The translations under genes and the position numbers were made by a program. Below, in pieces: positions 41,762-52,049 of a stretch of DNA of 64,000 nucleotides (its first letter is position 1; each line of letters begins with the position of its first letter). The notes under the pieces are model-generated. The model saw only the letters and a program-made list of their open reading frames with translations. It did not search any database and was not told the origin of the DNA. Origin of the DNA: JAHFUA01 sp963733935 (lineage in GTDB: Bacteria; Acidobacteriota; Terriglobia; Terriglobales; Acidobacteriaceae); contig CAVTEQ010000005.1 of the NCBI GenBank assembly GCA_963733935.1, positions 372,001 to 436,000 of the forward strand, in the 5' to 3' direction.

Positions 41762-44561
41762 ATGCATGCCGCCAAACTAACTTTCATCGCAATCCAGCGT
41801 AGTGCTTGGCTCGTCCTGCTTCTGGCGATTTGCTGCTGCAGCGCAGGTTGGGCCCAGGAAGACGATTCCCAGAGCTCGTCGGCGGATTCCAGTGCCACGG
41901 ACTCTACACGCACCACCGGAGCCAGGAAGAAGAAGAGCTCTAGCGACAGCTCTTTTGACAGCTCATTGGCGGATGAATCCGGGAGAACATCCGCGGAGGG
42001 GCCTGCCCTGCCCGCGGATCGCCTGATTGAAATTCTCCGGCAACAGCCGGAGCTGCTCGACAACCTCAAGACGGCGGCGGCGCAACGGATGCAGGATCAA
42101 GGCTTGGCGGTGCCGGAGTCGGAGATCACTGACGATGCGGTGTTCGACCGCATTGAGCGGGACGCGTCCTTGCGGGTTACGCTGACCCAACAACTGAAAG
42201 ATAAAGGATACTTGACGCCGGATGACCTGGAAGCGCTTGGAACCTCCAAGACGGAGGCCACGAGTCCGCGCCAGCGCAGAAAGCCCGCCAAGGAAAAAGA
42301 GCCCGAGATTAGCGGCGACCAGAACCAGCCCCAGACAACCGACCGGCCCAATCCCTACCCCGGCCTTCCGGCCCTGCAGGATTTATATCGGCAGCTGCAA
42401 AACCAGAAAGCCAGCCCGCAACGTTTTGGGGCGGACATCTTCCGCAACGGAACCGGCAACCTGGACAATCTGCCGATGGATCTGCCCGCCGGGCCGGACT
42501 ACGTCCTGGGCCCGGGGGACGGCCTGGACATCAACACCTGGGGGAGCGTCTCGCAGCGCTTGACGCGCACAGTGGATCGGCAGGGGAAAGTGGCATTGCC
42601 GGAAACCGGCGATGTTGTAGTCGCTGGGCTCTCGGTGGCGGAAGCGAAGAACACCATCGAGCGAGCCTTGCGCCAGCAGTTCCGCGACATCAGCGTGGAG
42701 CTTTCGCTGACGCGGCTGCGGACGATTCGGATCTATGTTGTCGGAGATGTCCTGCGGCCCGGCGCCTATGACATCAGCTCTCTCTCTACGCCCTTGAACG
42801 CTCTGTATGCCGCCGGTGGGCCGACGGCGCGAGGTTCCCTGCGCACGGTGCGGCATTATCGTGGGGAGCGCCTGGTGCGGGAAGTTGATCTTTACGACTT
42901 GCTGCTACGCGGCGTGCGTTTGGATGCGGCGCGTTTGGAGCCCGGCGACACTGTCCTGGTGCCGCCCGTGGGCCCCCAGATCACGGTCGCCGGCATGGTG
43001 CGCCGTCCCGCCATCTATGAATTGAAAGGGCCTACCGAGCTGTCGGAGTTGCTGGACTTGGCCGGCGGCGTGCTGGTATCGGCCACCTTGCGACAGATCA
43101 ACGTGGAGCGCATCGAAGCCCATGAGCGCAGGGTCATGTTGAGCGTGCAGTTGCCGCCGTCCGGTGATCGAGCCGTGGTACAGCAGGCACTCGGCAACTT
43201 CCACGTTCAGGACGGCGATCGCGTCCTCATTTCTCCGATCCTGCCTTACAGCGATGAGACCGTCTACGTGGAAGGCCACGTGTTTCGTCCCGGCAAGATC
43301 CCGTACCACAAAGGGATCGAGATCAAAGACGTGATCCGCTCCTACCAGGATCTTCTGCCGGAACCGGCCGACCACGCGGAGATCATTCGCCTGGAGCCGC
43401 CTGACTACCGCCCCACCACGATCGTCTTCAGTCTGGGCGAGGTCTTGGGAGGCGAGGATCCCATCGAGCTGCATGCCTTCGACACCATTCGCATCTTCGG
43501 CCGCTATGAGATTGATCCGCCCAAGGTGTCCATCTATGGCGAAGTGCTGCGGCCGGGAAAATATCCGCTGGCTGACAAGATGACTGCCAGCGACCTGGTG
43601 CGGATGGCGGGCGGATTCAAGCGGAGTGCGTATGTCGCAAGCGCCGACGTCAGCAGCTATGTGATCCAAAACGGGGCCCGGGTGCGGACCCAACATCGAA
43701 CCATCGAGATCGCCAAAGCCCTAGCCGGCGATCGCTCCGCTGATCTCGTGCTCAAGGCCGGTGACGCAATCACCATTCACCAGTTGTCCGGCTGGAAAGA
43801 GATTGGGGCCTCGGTCACCATCAAAGGCGAGGTCCAATACCCGGGCACCTACGGCATCGAAGAAGGCGAAAAGTTGAGTACGTTGCTGTTGCGGGTGGGA
43901 GGATTTCGCTCCGAGAGTTATCCGGAAGGCGCCGTGCTGGAGCGAGTGCAAGTCAGAGAACTGGCGGAAAAAAACCGGCAGGAGTTGATCCAGCGCATCG
44001 ACTCCGCGGCCATGACGCCAAAGCTTGGAGCTGGGGCGGAACAGGCCGCTATGGGGCAGGCGATGTTTCTGCAGCGGCAACAGATCGTAAAGACCCTGAA
44101 GACCCAACCCGCCAGCGGGCGGCTGGTGATCAAGATTTCTTCGAATGTACAGCAGTGGCAGAACACTCCGGCTGACATCGAGCTGCGCGCCGGTGATGTG
44201 CTGACCATCCCCAAACGGCCCAACTTTGTTCTCGTCAGCGGACAGGTCTACAACGCCTCGGCGATCACCTACGCCCCCGGCAAGAACGCGGAGTGGTACC
44301 TGCGTCAGGCGGGAGGGCCCACCGATATGGCGAACAAAAAGGATATCTACATCATTCGCGCCAACGGCTCGGTGATCGGACGCGGAGGGAGTTCTGGATG
44401 GTGGACTGGCAGTGTGCCGGCCACCGTGATGCATCCCGGCGACACCGTAGTGGTTCCCGAGAAGATTCTCGATTCCCGGCGGCTTCTGGAAAACAGCTCT
44501 AAATTCTGCTCAGGTCATATCCTCGGTGGCCATCGCGGCGGCGGCCGTGCACTCGTTTTAG
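41762..44561 (+). CDS. Large SLBB-domain polysaccharide export protein (Wza-like), 3' frameshift
   Basis: An outer-membrane export protein of about 932 residues. A signal peptide (LVLLLAICCCSAGWAQ) is followed by a Ser/Asp-rich linker and helical region. The polysaccharide export (Poly_export) domain opens with GPDYVLGPGDGLDINTWG, and several SLBB repeats follow (IRIYVVGDVLRPGAY; ITVAGMVRRPAIYEL; VSIYGEVLRPGKYPL; VTIKGEVQYPGTYGI; FVLVSGQVYNASAIT). One extra T near 44473 shifts the end. In the neighbouring frame the natural C-terminus reads GGFWKTALNSAQVISSVAIA and stops at 44561, a hydrophobic helix expected in this family. Without the correction the frame would run to 44593 and overlap the next gene. 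Confidence 0.9.
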
Positions 44562-44576
44562 AGGTTGACTTGCAGT

Positions 44577-47162
44577 ATGTGGGAACCTGTTAAGCGTGGA
44601 GCACTGTTGTTGCTGCTTGCCGGCACGCTCCTGCCGGTCATCGGGCAGGCTCAGAGTACCCCCAGCGATTCATCGGCCGGCGACAACGATAAGGCAATCA
44701 GGCTGCGGCAGCAGATCGAGGAAACGCGAAAGAAACTGGCGGACCTCGAAGGGCAGTTGGCCGCCGAGGAACAGAAAAAGCAGGAAGAAGAAGCCGCCGC
44801 GGAAGAAAAGAGGCGCCAGCAGCAATTAGCGGCGGAAGAAAATCAGCCACAGCCGGCGCCGGGAGTGCTGCTGCCGGCTGGCGCCGAGGCTCCACATCAT
44901 TCCATCGAGCGCACCTTCGCCCTCAACATCGTCTCCGATCAAAAAGCTGTCTGGACAAGCCCGCTGCACATTCGCTTGAACGACTTGCCTACGCTGTTTC
45001 CGTTGTTTGCCGTGACCGGGATCACCATAGCCAGCGACACTTCTATCGAGAAACGCTTGCCCCACAGCCAGACTCTGATTCAGCGCAGCCAAAGCTTTTC
45101 CAATTACGGCCTTGCCTCCCTGCTTGGCGGGGCAGGAGGCTTGTATCTGTGGGGCAAGACGACGAAGGACGATCATGCCCAGGAAACCGGTTTCCTGGCC
45201 ACGGAAGCGGTGGTCGATAGCCTGCTCGATGCCGAGGGCATCAAGTTCCTGACCGGACGAGAGCGCCCGCTCCAGGGCAATGGGCGAGGCGCATTCTGGC
45301 AGGGCGGCAACTCCTTCCCGTCAATCCATGCCGCGGCCGCCTGGTCAGCGGCGAGCATCATTGCGCATGAGTATCCCGGAACGCTAACCCAATTGCTGGC
45401 CTATGGCGCGGCATCGGGCGTGAGCGCGGCAAGGATCATCGGCCGCCAGCACTTCACCTCCGATGTGCTCGTGGGCGGCGCGCTCGGTTGGTATTCAGGC
45501 TGGCAGGTCTACCACGCCCACCATAGTCCGGAGCTGAACGGGGCGGAGTGGGGAACCTTCGAGCGCAGCCACGAGCCCATGAAGGCTCGGGACATGGGTT
45601 CGCCCTACGTACCGCTGGATAGCTGGGTTTATCCGGTATTTGATCGCCTGGTGGCCATGGGCTACGTGCAAACCGGATTTGCCGGGCTCAAGCCCTGGAC
45701 CCGTATGGAATGCGCACGCCTGGTGGCAGAGGCCGGAACTCTGATCCAGGAGCAGGGTTTGGAGGGCGGAGAAACGGTCCGCCTGTACCGCGAATTGACG
45801 AACGAGTTCGGGCGCGAAGTCGGCTTGCTGGAGGGAGGAAGCAATCTCGGGGCAGAAGTGGAGTCGGTTTACTCGCGCTCGACGGTGATCTCCGGCCCGC
45901 CGCTGACCGATGGCTACCATTTTGGCCAGACCCTCTACAACGACTTTGGGCGGCCGTACGCCGAAGGCTTCAATCAGGTCACCGGAGTTTCGGCACGCTC
46001 CGAAGCCGGACCGCTGGCCTTTTACTTCCGCGGGGAATACCAGCACGCGCCCGCTCCCGCCGTCGTTCCGGAGAATGTCCGGGCTGCGATCGCCAGCAAC
46101 GATCTCGTTCCCCTGCTGCCGGCGGCGGCCCCGGCGGAGGTCAACCGTTTCCGCCTGCTCGATAGCTATGCAGCTCTCAATGTACGAGGGTTGCAGTTTT
46201 CGGCGGGCCGGCAAAGCTTGTGGTATGGGCCCGGACAAAGCGGCCCGCTGATCTGGAGCAACAACGCCCAACCTATTCCCATGGTGCGCATCAGCCAGAA
46301 CTCGCCGGCGGAGCTTCCAGGCATCCTCAAACGACTGCTGGGGCCGATACGTACGGAATTCTTCTTCGGGCAACTGGAAGGCCAGCATTTTCCACCGCGC
46401 GCATATATCCACGGTGAGACCGTGGCCATCAAGTTCACTCCCAATCTGGAGTTCGGCTACACCCGGACGGTAGTGTTTGCCGGCACGCCCCAGCCGCTCA
46501 CTTGGGGAACGTTTTTCGACAGCTTCGTGAAGCTCAACTCCGGTAACCCCAATCCGCGTGTAAAGCCGGGGGAGCAGAGCAATAGCTTGGAATGGAGCTA
46601 CCGGATGCCCGGCGCCTTGAGGAAGTGGATGATCCTCTATGGCAACGCCATGGAGGAAGAATATCCCATTGCATTTGCCGCCCCCAGGCGAGCGCCCATC
46701 GACACCGGCATCTACCTGCCCAGATTGCCCAAGCTTCCCAAACTCGATTTGCGCCTGGAAGGGGTCTACACCAACGTTCCTTCCGCCCACAATGTCGGCG
46801 GCGGGCGATTCATTTATTACAAAGCCGAGTATCCCGATTACTACACCACCGACGACTACCTGATCGGGAACTGGATTGGGCGGGAAGGAACCGGGGTGCA
46901 GGCCTGGAGCACGTATTGGCTGTCGCCGCGCAGCACCGTGCAGCTAAACTTCCGCCGGGCGACGGTATCGCGCGACTTCCTTGAAGGCGGCGAGTACACC
47001 GACTTTGGCGCCCGCGCCGACCTGTTGATCCGGCCGCAGCTCAGCCTGAACGGTTCCGTGCAATACGAGCAGTGGGACTTCCCCTTGCTTTCCCCGGCGA
47101 AGAACTCCAACTTTACGACCTCATTGCAGTTGACCTACTGGCCCAAAGGAAGGACGCGATAA
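44577..47162 (+). CDS. PAP2 phosphatase fused to Wzi-like capsule-assembly barrel
   Basis: An 861-residue exported protein joining two activities. After a signal peptide and a coiled coil (residues 40-88) comes a PAP2 phosphatase-like domain with K223...RP231, PSIHA (248-252) and ARIIGRQHFTSD (285-296), matching the three acid-phosphatase motifs. The remaining 500 residues resemble Wzi/capsule-assembly outer-membrane barrels: SLWYGPGQSGPLIWSNNAQP, FFFGQLEGQHFPPRAYIHG and closing strands. The PAP2 part could dephosphorylate undecaprenyl pyrophosphate or a polymer end, and the barrel could anchor polymer at the surface. The domain pairing is seen; the coupled role is inferred. Confidence 0.85.
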   Translation: MWEPVKRGALLLLLAGTLLPVIGQAQSTPSDSSAGDNDKAIRLRQQIEETRKKLADLEGQLAAEEQKKQEEEAAAEEKRRQQQLAAEENQPQPAPGVLLPAGAEAPHHSIERTFALNIVSDQKAVWTSPLHIRLNDLPTLFPLFAVTGITIASDTSIEKRLPHSQTLIQRSQSFSNYGLASLLGGAGGLYLWGKTTKDDHAQETGFLATEAVVDSLLDAEGIKFLTGRERPLQGNGRGAFWQGGNSFPSIHAAAAWSAASIIAHEYPGTLTQLLAYGAASGVSAARIIGRQHFTSDVLVGGALGWYSGWQVYHAHHSPELNGAEWGTFERSHEPMKARDMGSPYVPLDSWVYPVFDRLVAMGYVQTGFAGLKPWTRMECARLVAEAGTLIQEQGLEGGETVRLYRELTNEFGREVGLLEGGSNLGAEVESVYSRSTVISGPPLTDGYHFGQTLYNDFGRPYAEGFNQVTGVSARSEAGPLAFYFRGEYQHAPAPAVVPENVRAAIASNDLVPLLPAAAPAEVNRFRLLDSYAALNVRGLQFSAGRQSLWYGPGQSGPLIWSNNAQPIPMVRISQNSPAELPGILKRLLGPIRTEFFFGQLEGQHFPPRAYIHGETVAIKFTPNLEFGYTRTVVFAGTPQPLTWGTFFDSFVKLNSGNPNPRVKPGEQSNSLEWSYRMPGALRKWMILYGNAMEEEYPIAFAAPRRAPIDTGIYLPRLPKLPKLDLRLEGVYTNVPSAHNVGGGRFIYYKAEYPDYYTTDDYLIGNWIGREGTGVQAWSTYWLSPRSTVQLNFRRATVSRDFLEGGEYTDFGARADLLIRPQLSLNGSVQYEQWDFPLLSPAKNSNFTTSLQLTYWPKGRTR

Positions 47163-47163
47163 C

Positions 47164-48159
47164 TTGAAACGCAACGCACTGATTACGGGCATTACCGGGC
47201 AGGATGGATCTTATTTGGCCGAGTTCCTGCTTCATGCCAACTATCGGGTTTTCGGTCTGGTGCGGCGCAGCAGCACGATTAATTTCGAGCGCATCGCTCA
47301 CCTGCAGGACAAAATCGAGCTGATTCCGGGCGACCTGCTGGATCCGAGTTCACTCATGGCGGCACTTGAGCGATCTCAGCCTGAGGAAGTCTACAACCTG
47401 GCATCGCAATCCTTCGTGCCCACCTCGTGGAGCCAGCCGGTGTTGACAGGAGAGTTCACCGCCCTGGGCGTTACCCGGTTGCTGGAGGCTATCCGCGTGG
47501 TCAATCCGCGGATCCGCTTCTATCAGGCGTCCTCCAGCGAGATGTTCGGCATGGTGGAAGAATCCCCGCAAAATGAGAAGACGCGCTTTTACCCGCGCAG
47601 TCCCTATGGGATCGCCAAACTGTACGGCCACTGGATGACGGTGAACTACCGCGAAAGTTACGACATGTTCGCCTGCTCGGGAATTCTCTTCAATCACGAG
47701 TCGCCGCGGCGGGGGATTGAGTTCGTTACCCGCAAAGTCTGCTATGGGGCGGCGCGCATCAAGTTGGGTTTGCAGGACAAACTCAAGATGGGCAACCTGG
47801 AAGCAGAGCGGGACTGGGGCTTTACGGGCGATTACGTCAGGGCCATGTGGCTCATGCTGCAGCAGGAACAACCACAGGACTATGTGGTGGCGACCGGCGT
47901 TTCCCATTCGGTGCGCGACGTGCTGCAGGTCGCCTTTAGCCAGGTAGGCCTGGATTATCGCGATTATGTTGAGCTCGACCCGCAACTGACCCGGCCGGCG
48001 GAAGTTCACCGTTTGCGCGGAGATTACTCAAAGGCTCGCCGCGAACTGGGATGGGAGCCGGCCGTCTCCTTTGAGGAACTGATTGCCATGATGGTCGAAA
48101 GCGATCTGGCCCAACTGGGAAGAGAATTGCCGCGTGCCCACGCCGGAGCGATCAGCTAG
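47164..48159 (+). CDS. gmd: GDP-mannose 4,6-dehydratase
   Basis: A 331-residue short-chain dehydrogenase that makes GDP-4-keto-6-deoxymannose. It starts with TTG one base after the preceding stop codon. The NADP site is GITGQDGSYLAEFLL (8-22). The catalytic region includes QASSSEMFG and YGIAKLYGHW (YxxxK), and the Gmd-specific FNHESPRRGIEFVTRK is present. It supplies a 6-deoxyhexose precursor for the exopolysaccharide and is followed by a probable reductase. Confidence 0.95.
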   Translation: MKRNALITGITGQDGSYLAEFLLHANYRVFGLVRRSSTINFERIAHLQDKIELIPGDLLDPSSLMAALERSQPEEVYNLASQSFVPTSWSQPVLTGEFTALGVTRLLEAIRVVNPRIRFYQASSSEMFGMVEESPQNEKTRFYPRSPYGIAKLYGHWMTVNYRESYDMFACSGILFNHESPRRGIEFVTRKVCYGAARIKLGLQDKLKMGNLEAERDWGFTGDYVRAMWLMLQQEQPQDYVVATGVSHSVRDVLQVAFSQVGLDYRDYVELDPQLTRPAEVHRLRGDYSKARRELGWEPAVSFEELIAMMVESDLAQLGRELPRAHAGAIS

Positions 48160-48173
48160 TCCTGGAGGCTTAG

Positions 48174-49127
48174 TTGCGGGCGCTTATCAGCGGAGGAACC
48201 GGGTTCGCAGGCGTTTACTTAGCCGATTTTCTGGCGCAGCAGGGCAAGGAGGTATTCGTCTTATCTACGAGCCTGCCACAAGCGTCGAGCCTGGGCATCA
48301 CCTACTTTAAGATTGATCTTCGCGATTTCGCCTCCTTGCATCGCTGTTGTGAGGAAGTCCAGCCCGATGAGGTCTATCACCTCGCGGCAATAAGTTCCGT
48401 CTCCGGTTCCTGGAACGATCCGAGAACTACATTCGAGGTCAACGTACTCGGCACCTACAATTTAATGGCAGCATGCCTGCCGTTGGCCTCCCAACCGCGC
48501 TTTCTAAATGTGAGTAGCGGACAAGTGTACGCCGTGGCCGCCGAAGGACGGCTGTCTGAGGATTGTCCTGTGCGCCCTGCCAGTCCCTATGCGGCCAGCA
48601 AGGCCATGGCAGAACTGCTGATATACCAATTCCCGCCGAGCCAGCAGGAGCGGGTAGTGACGGTGCGTGCGTTTAATCATTCCGGCCCGCGGCAGAGCGC
48701 CGAGTATGCCCTCTCCGATTTCGCCCGCCAGATTGCCGAAATGGAAACAGGGATGCGCGCGCCGGTCCTAACCACCGGCGATCTGGAATTGGATCGCGAT
48801 TTCACGGACGTTCGAGACGTGGTGCGTGCCTACGTCCTGCTGCTGCAGCGTGGACGTGGTGGAGAGCTTTACAACGTCTGCTCCGGCGTCGCTCGTCGCC
48901 TCGCCTCGGCTTGTGCGGTTCTGCAATCGTTGACTTCCGTACAGGTGACGATTCGCGTGGTCCCGGAGAAGGTTCGCCCAGGCCAGCCGCAGCGGATATG
49001 TGGAGATCCGGGTAAACTCATGGCGGAGACCGGCTGGCTCCCTACTATCCCATGGGAAACCATGCTCGGCGACCTTCTACAGCATTGGCGTGAGTGTGTT
49101 CATCAGAAAGCGCAGATGGTTCGATAG
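48174..49127 (+). CDS. NAD-dependent epimerase/reductase, probably GDP-4-keto-6-deoxymannose reductase
   Basis: A 317-residue SDR protein starting with TTG (MRALISGGTGFAGVYLADFL). The nucleotide motif SGGTGFAG, VSSGQVYA and YAASKAMAE (YxxxK) are present, and the substrate-binding region NHSGPRQSAEYALSDFARQI is typical of Rmd/GMD-reductase enzymes. Placement directly after gmd suggests it reduces GDP-4-keto-6-deoxymannose to GDP-D-rhamnose. A fucose synthase-type epimerase-reductase is the alternative, though that family usually has a different motif order. Confidence 0.8.
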   Translation: MRALISGGTGFAGVYLADFLAQQGKEVFVLSTSLPQASSLGITYFKIDLRDFASLHRCCEEVQPDEVYHLAAISSVSGSWNDPRTTFEVNVLGTYNLMAACLPLASQPRFLNVSSGQVYAVAAEGRLSEDCPVRPASPYAASKAMAELLIYQFPPSQQERVVTVRAFNHSGPRQSAEYALSDFARQIAEMETGMRAPVLTTGDLELDRDFTDVRDVVRAYVLLLQRGRGGELYNVCSGVARRLASACAVLQSLTSVQVTIRVVPEKVRPGQPQRICGDPGKLMAETGWLPTIPWETMLGDLLQHWRECVHQKAQMVR

Positions 49128-49177
49128 GCAGCAGCGCGGTTCCATGAATAGCATTCTGAACTCTATCGGTATGGAAA

Positions 49178-50473
49178 ATGGCTGACACTACGATTCAACG
49201 GCCCCAGAGCGTCGACCTGGAGCCTGAACTTCGCGTTCTCGCTGCCGCCGATGCGGACCGGCTCGCACGCGAGCGGTTCATTGCCCACTTGGGGCTCATC
49301 TGGCGGCAACGCAGCCAGGTGTTCCTGGTTGTGATCGGTGGGGCTCTGGTCGCGACGCTGATCGCCTTTCTGATCCCATCGCGCTACACCTCCACCACAC
49401 GCCTGATGCCGCCTGACAATCGCTCAACCGCCGGTGTGGCCCTGGCGGCATTGGCGGGGCGCGCCGGGTCGAGCGGGGGGACTTCGCTCTTGGGGGACCT
49501 GGGGAGTGATCTTCTGGGCGTCAGGAGTACCAGCGAGCTGTTTGTTGGGGTACTGAGGAGCCGCACCGTCGAAGACCGCCTGGTGGATCAATTCAACTTG
49601 AAACACGTGTACTGGGACCGGCGTATCGAGGATGCCCGCAGGCACTTGGAACGCCGTACCGACATTACGGTGGACCGCAAGAGCCAGATCGTCGCCATCA
49701 GTGTCACGGACAAGGATCGCTACCGGGCGGCCGCCATGGCTCGCGTGTACGTTGACGAGCTGAACCGGACTGTGGCCGAAGTGAGCACGTCGGCAGCCCG
49801 CCGGGAGCGAGTCTTTCTCGAAGGCCGACTGAAAGAGGTCAAGCAGGATCTGGAATCGGCGGAGAAGGACTTCAGCCAGTATGCCAGCAAGAACACCACC
49901 ATCGATGTCAAAGAACAGGGCAAAGCCATGGTGGAAGCTGCCGCGAACTTGCAGGGCGAGCTTATTGCCGCGCAGTCCCGACTGCAGGAGATGAAACAGA
50001 TCTACACCAGCAACAACGTGCGCGTGCGAGGATTGCAGGCGCGGATTGCGGAGCTGCAGAGCCAGCTCAACAAAGTGGGCGGCAAAGGCGAAGGCACATC
50101 CGTTCCTTCGGGACAAGGCAACGAGTCGATCTATCCTTCAATCCGGCAACTGCCTCTGCTGGGAGTCCCGTGGGCGGACCTCTATCGCCGGGTGAAGATC
50201 CAGGAAGTGGTTTACGAAACCTTGACCCAGCAATACGAACTTGCGCGGGTGGAAGAAGCCAAGGAAATCCCTACGGTCAAAGTGTTGGATGCCCCGGATG
50301 TTCCCGAGAAGAGGTCCTGGCCGCCGCGCATGTTAATCATTGGCCTCGGCACTTTTCTCTCCCTGTTGCTCGGCATCGGCTGGGTGCTGGGAGTAGCGAA
50401 ATGGCAGCAGACCGATCCCAGTGATCCCGGCAAGGCGCTGGCCGCGGAGGTCATTGCCACCGTGACGTTCTAG
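49178..50473 (+). CDS. Wzz/GNVR polysaccharide chain-length determinant
   Basis: A 431-residue polysaccharide co-polymerase. Two transmembrane helices lie at about residues 45-67 and 388-410, with a long, mostly helical periplasmic part between (coiled coil around 205-300). It has the N-terminal Wzz motif SRYTSTTRLMPPD and the proline-rich VLDAPDVPEKRSWPPR before the second helix. There is no C-terminal tyrosine kinase domain, and no separate BY-kinase gene was seen in the cluster, so length control here appears kinase-independent within this locus. Confidence 0.9.
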   Translation: MADTTIQRPQSVDLEPELRVLAAADADRLARERFIAHLGLIWRQRSQVFLVVIGGALVATLIAFLIPSRYTSTTRLMPPDNRSTAGVALAALAGRAGSSGGTSLLGDLGSDLLGVRSTSELFVGVLRSRTVEDRLVDQFNLKHVYWDRRIEDARRHLERRTDITVDRKSQIVAISVTDKDRYRAAAMARVYVDELNRTVAEVSTSAARRERVFLEGRLKEVKQDLESAEKDFSQYASKNTTIDVKEQGKAMVEAAANLQGELIAAQSRLQEMKQIYTSNNVRVRGLQARIAELQSQLNKVGGKGEGTSVPSGQGNESIYPSIRQLPLLGVPWADLYRRVKIQEVVYETLTQQYELARVEEAKEIPTVKVLDAPDVPEKRSWPPRMLIIGLGTFLSLLLGIGWVLGVAKWQQTDPSDPGKALAAEVIATVTF

Positions 50474-50652
50474 TAAGCTGTTCCCTCGGAACGGATCGAG
50501 GCCGGGGTCTGTGATCGAAGATAGTCATCGCCACAGATGAGGTTTTGACAGGTCGGGCGCCCTTTCAAACATTCTGACCAGCTCTCGCTGCGACTCCTGA
50601 CAGGCCGTCACGGCGCGGTACCGGCATCGCGCGTGGCGCGCATACAACCATC

Positions 50653-51954
50653 ATGCGGCTGACCAAGATTCTCCTTAAATTGATGTTAATTCTGATACCG
50701 CTCGGGCGCGTGCTCAATATAGAACTGTTCGAGTCGGCCGCCAAGGTGGTCCCGTTCTCCCCGAACGACGCGCTTTTGACGCTGTTAGTACTATGCTATG
50801 TAGTCCGGCGGTTTTACGAGAAAAGGAAGCCCTTTGAAGGCATAGTTTATGGCCGCATGATCGCCCTGTTCCCGCTGTGGGCGTGCATCTCGCTGCTGGT
50901 CAACATGCGGTACTACCATCTCGCTCTTGCCGACGTCGCATTCAGCAGCCTTTATTTGATCCGCTGGTGTGAGTATGCCATTTTGTACTTCATTGTCACC
51001 GACGTTCTCAAGAGCGGGACCAGCGTTAAATCTATCCTGTGGTGGTTGGTGGGAGGAGCACTGGCTTTCAGTGCTTTTGGGATCCTGCAATCCATCTTTT
51101 TGCCCGACTTTGCTTTTATTCTTTACCCAAATGCCCGTCCTGTAATCGATTTCGATCCGCAGGGCCATCGCCTGGTTTCCACCTTCCTGGATCCGAATAT
51201 AGCGGCCGGGTACATCCTGATTTTTGCCTTGATTGCGCTTTCTTTTGTGCTCCATCGCCGGCGGTATTGGTGGGGGATCTTCTTGTTCCTGTTCACAGCT
51301 CTCGCGCTTACGCTTTCGCGAGGAGGGTTGCTCGGCTTCGTAGTAGGTTTCTTTATACTGGCTATTCCGCGGTCGGTGTCGCGAAAGCGTGTGCTCGGCG
51401 TGCTGCTGGTGCTGGTATTGCTGGCGATGATCTTGTATCCGTTCCTGCAGACGCAGATCGAAGAGCTGCAGCGGGTCAGCATCGATGATGCTTCGGCGAT
51501 GACGCGCGTTGAAGACTGGCTGCTGGCCTGGAACATCATCCGCGAAAACTTAGTCTTCGGTATTGGGTTCAATACCTTCGGATTTATTTCGCCACAGTAC
51601 GGGGCGAATCGAGAAGGTGCGACCGCCTTCGGTCTGGCCGGCGATCCGATGGTGATTGTTGCACTTTCGGGCATCATAGGGCTTGCCATCTATAGCTATG
51701 TGGTGTGGAAGGTGCTTGCCGGCTTGCATGCCGTTCGCCGGTCATCCTCGGAATGGGACCGAGCATTCGCGAGTGGATTGCGGGCAGCCACGGTAGCAGT
51801 GTTAGTTAGCAGTTTGTTCACCACGCTCATCTTGTATCCACAAATTATGGCCGTGTTGTGGGTGTTGTGGGCTCTGGGAGCTTCATACGAAGCGCAAAAA
51901 GTCCAACCTGTGCCGGTTTTTCTTACTAATAGTCCTCAAACCGCACAGGCGTGA
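50653..51954 (+). CDS. O-antigen polymerase/ligase-like membrane protein (Wzy type)
   Basis: A 433-residue protein with about eleven hydrophobic segments and a Wzy_C-type periplasmic loop (WLLAWNIIRENLVFGIGFNTFGFISPQYG, in two parts). STFLDPNIAAGYILIF and LTLSRGGLLGFVVGF are family hallmarks of O-antigen polymerases and ligases. In a Wzx/Wzy cluster this is most likely the repeat-unit polymerase. A 179-base gap with no recognised feature precedes it. Confidence 0.85.
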   Translation: MRLTKILLKLMLILIPLGRVLNIELFESAAKVVPFSPNDALLTLLVLCYVVRRFYEKRKPFEGIVYGRMIALFPLWACISLLVNMRYYHLALADVAFSSLYLIRWCEYAILYFIVTDVLKSGTSVKSILWWLVGGALAFSAFGILQSIFLPDFAFILYPNARPVIDFDPQGHRLVSTFLDPNIAAGYILIFALIALSFVLHRRRYWWGIFLFLFTALALTLSRGGLLGFVVGFFILAIPRSVSRKRVLGVLLVLVLLAMILYPFLQTQIEELQRVSIDDASAMTRVEDWLLAWNIIRENLVFGIGFNTFGFISPQYGANREGATAFGLAGDPMVIVALSGIIGLAIYSYVVWKVLAGLHAVRRSSSEWDRAFASGLRAATVAVLVSSLFTTLILYPQIMAVLWVLWALGASYEAQKVQPVPVFLTNSPQTAQA

Positions 51955-52049
51955 AGGGGGACGGTTGAGTTTCCCCGCAGTTGACTCAGCTCGCTTCCGC
52001 GATCGGTCGTGGGTTCGGTCAGAGAGTCGGGGCACTTCGGGACTGAGTA

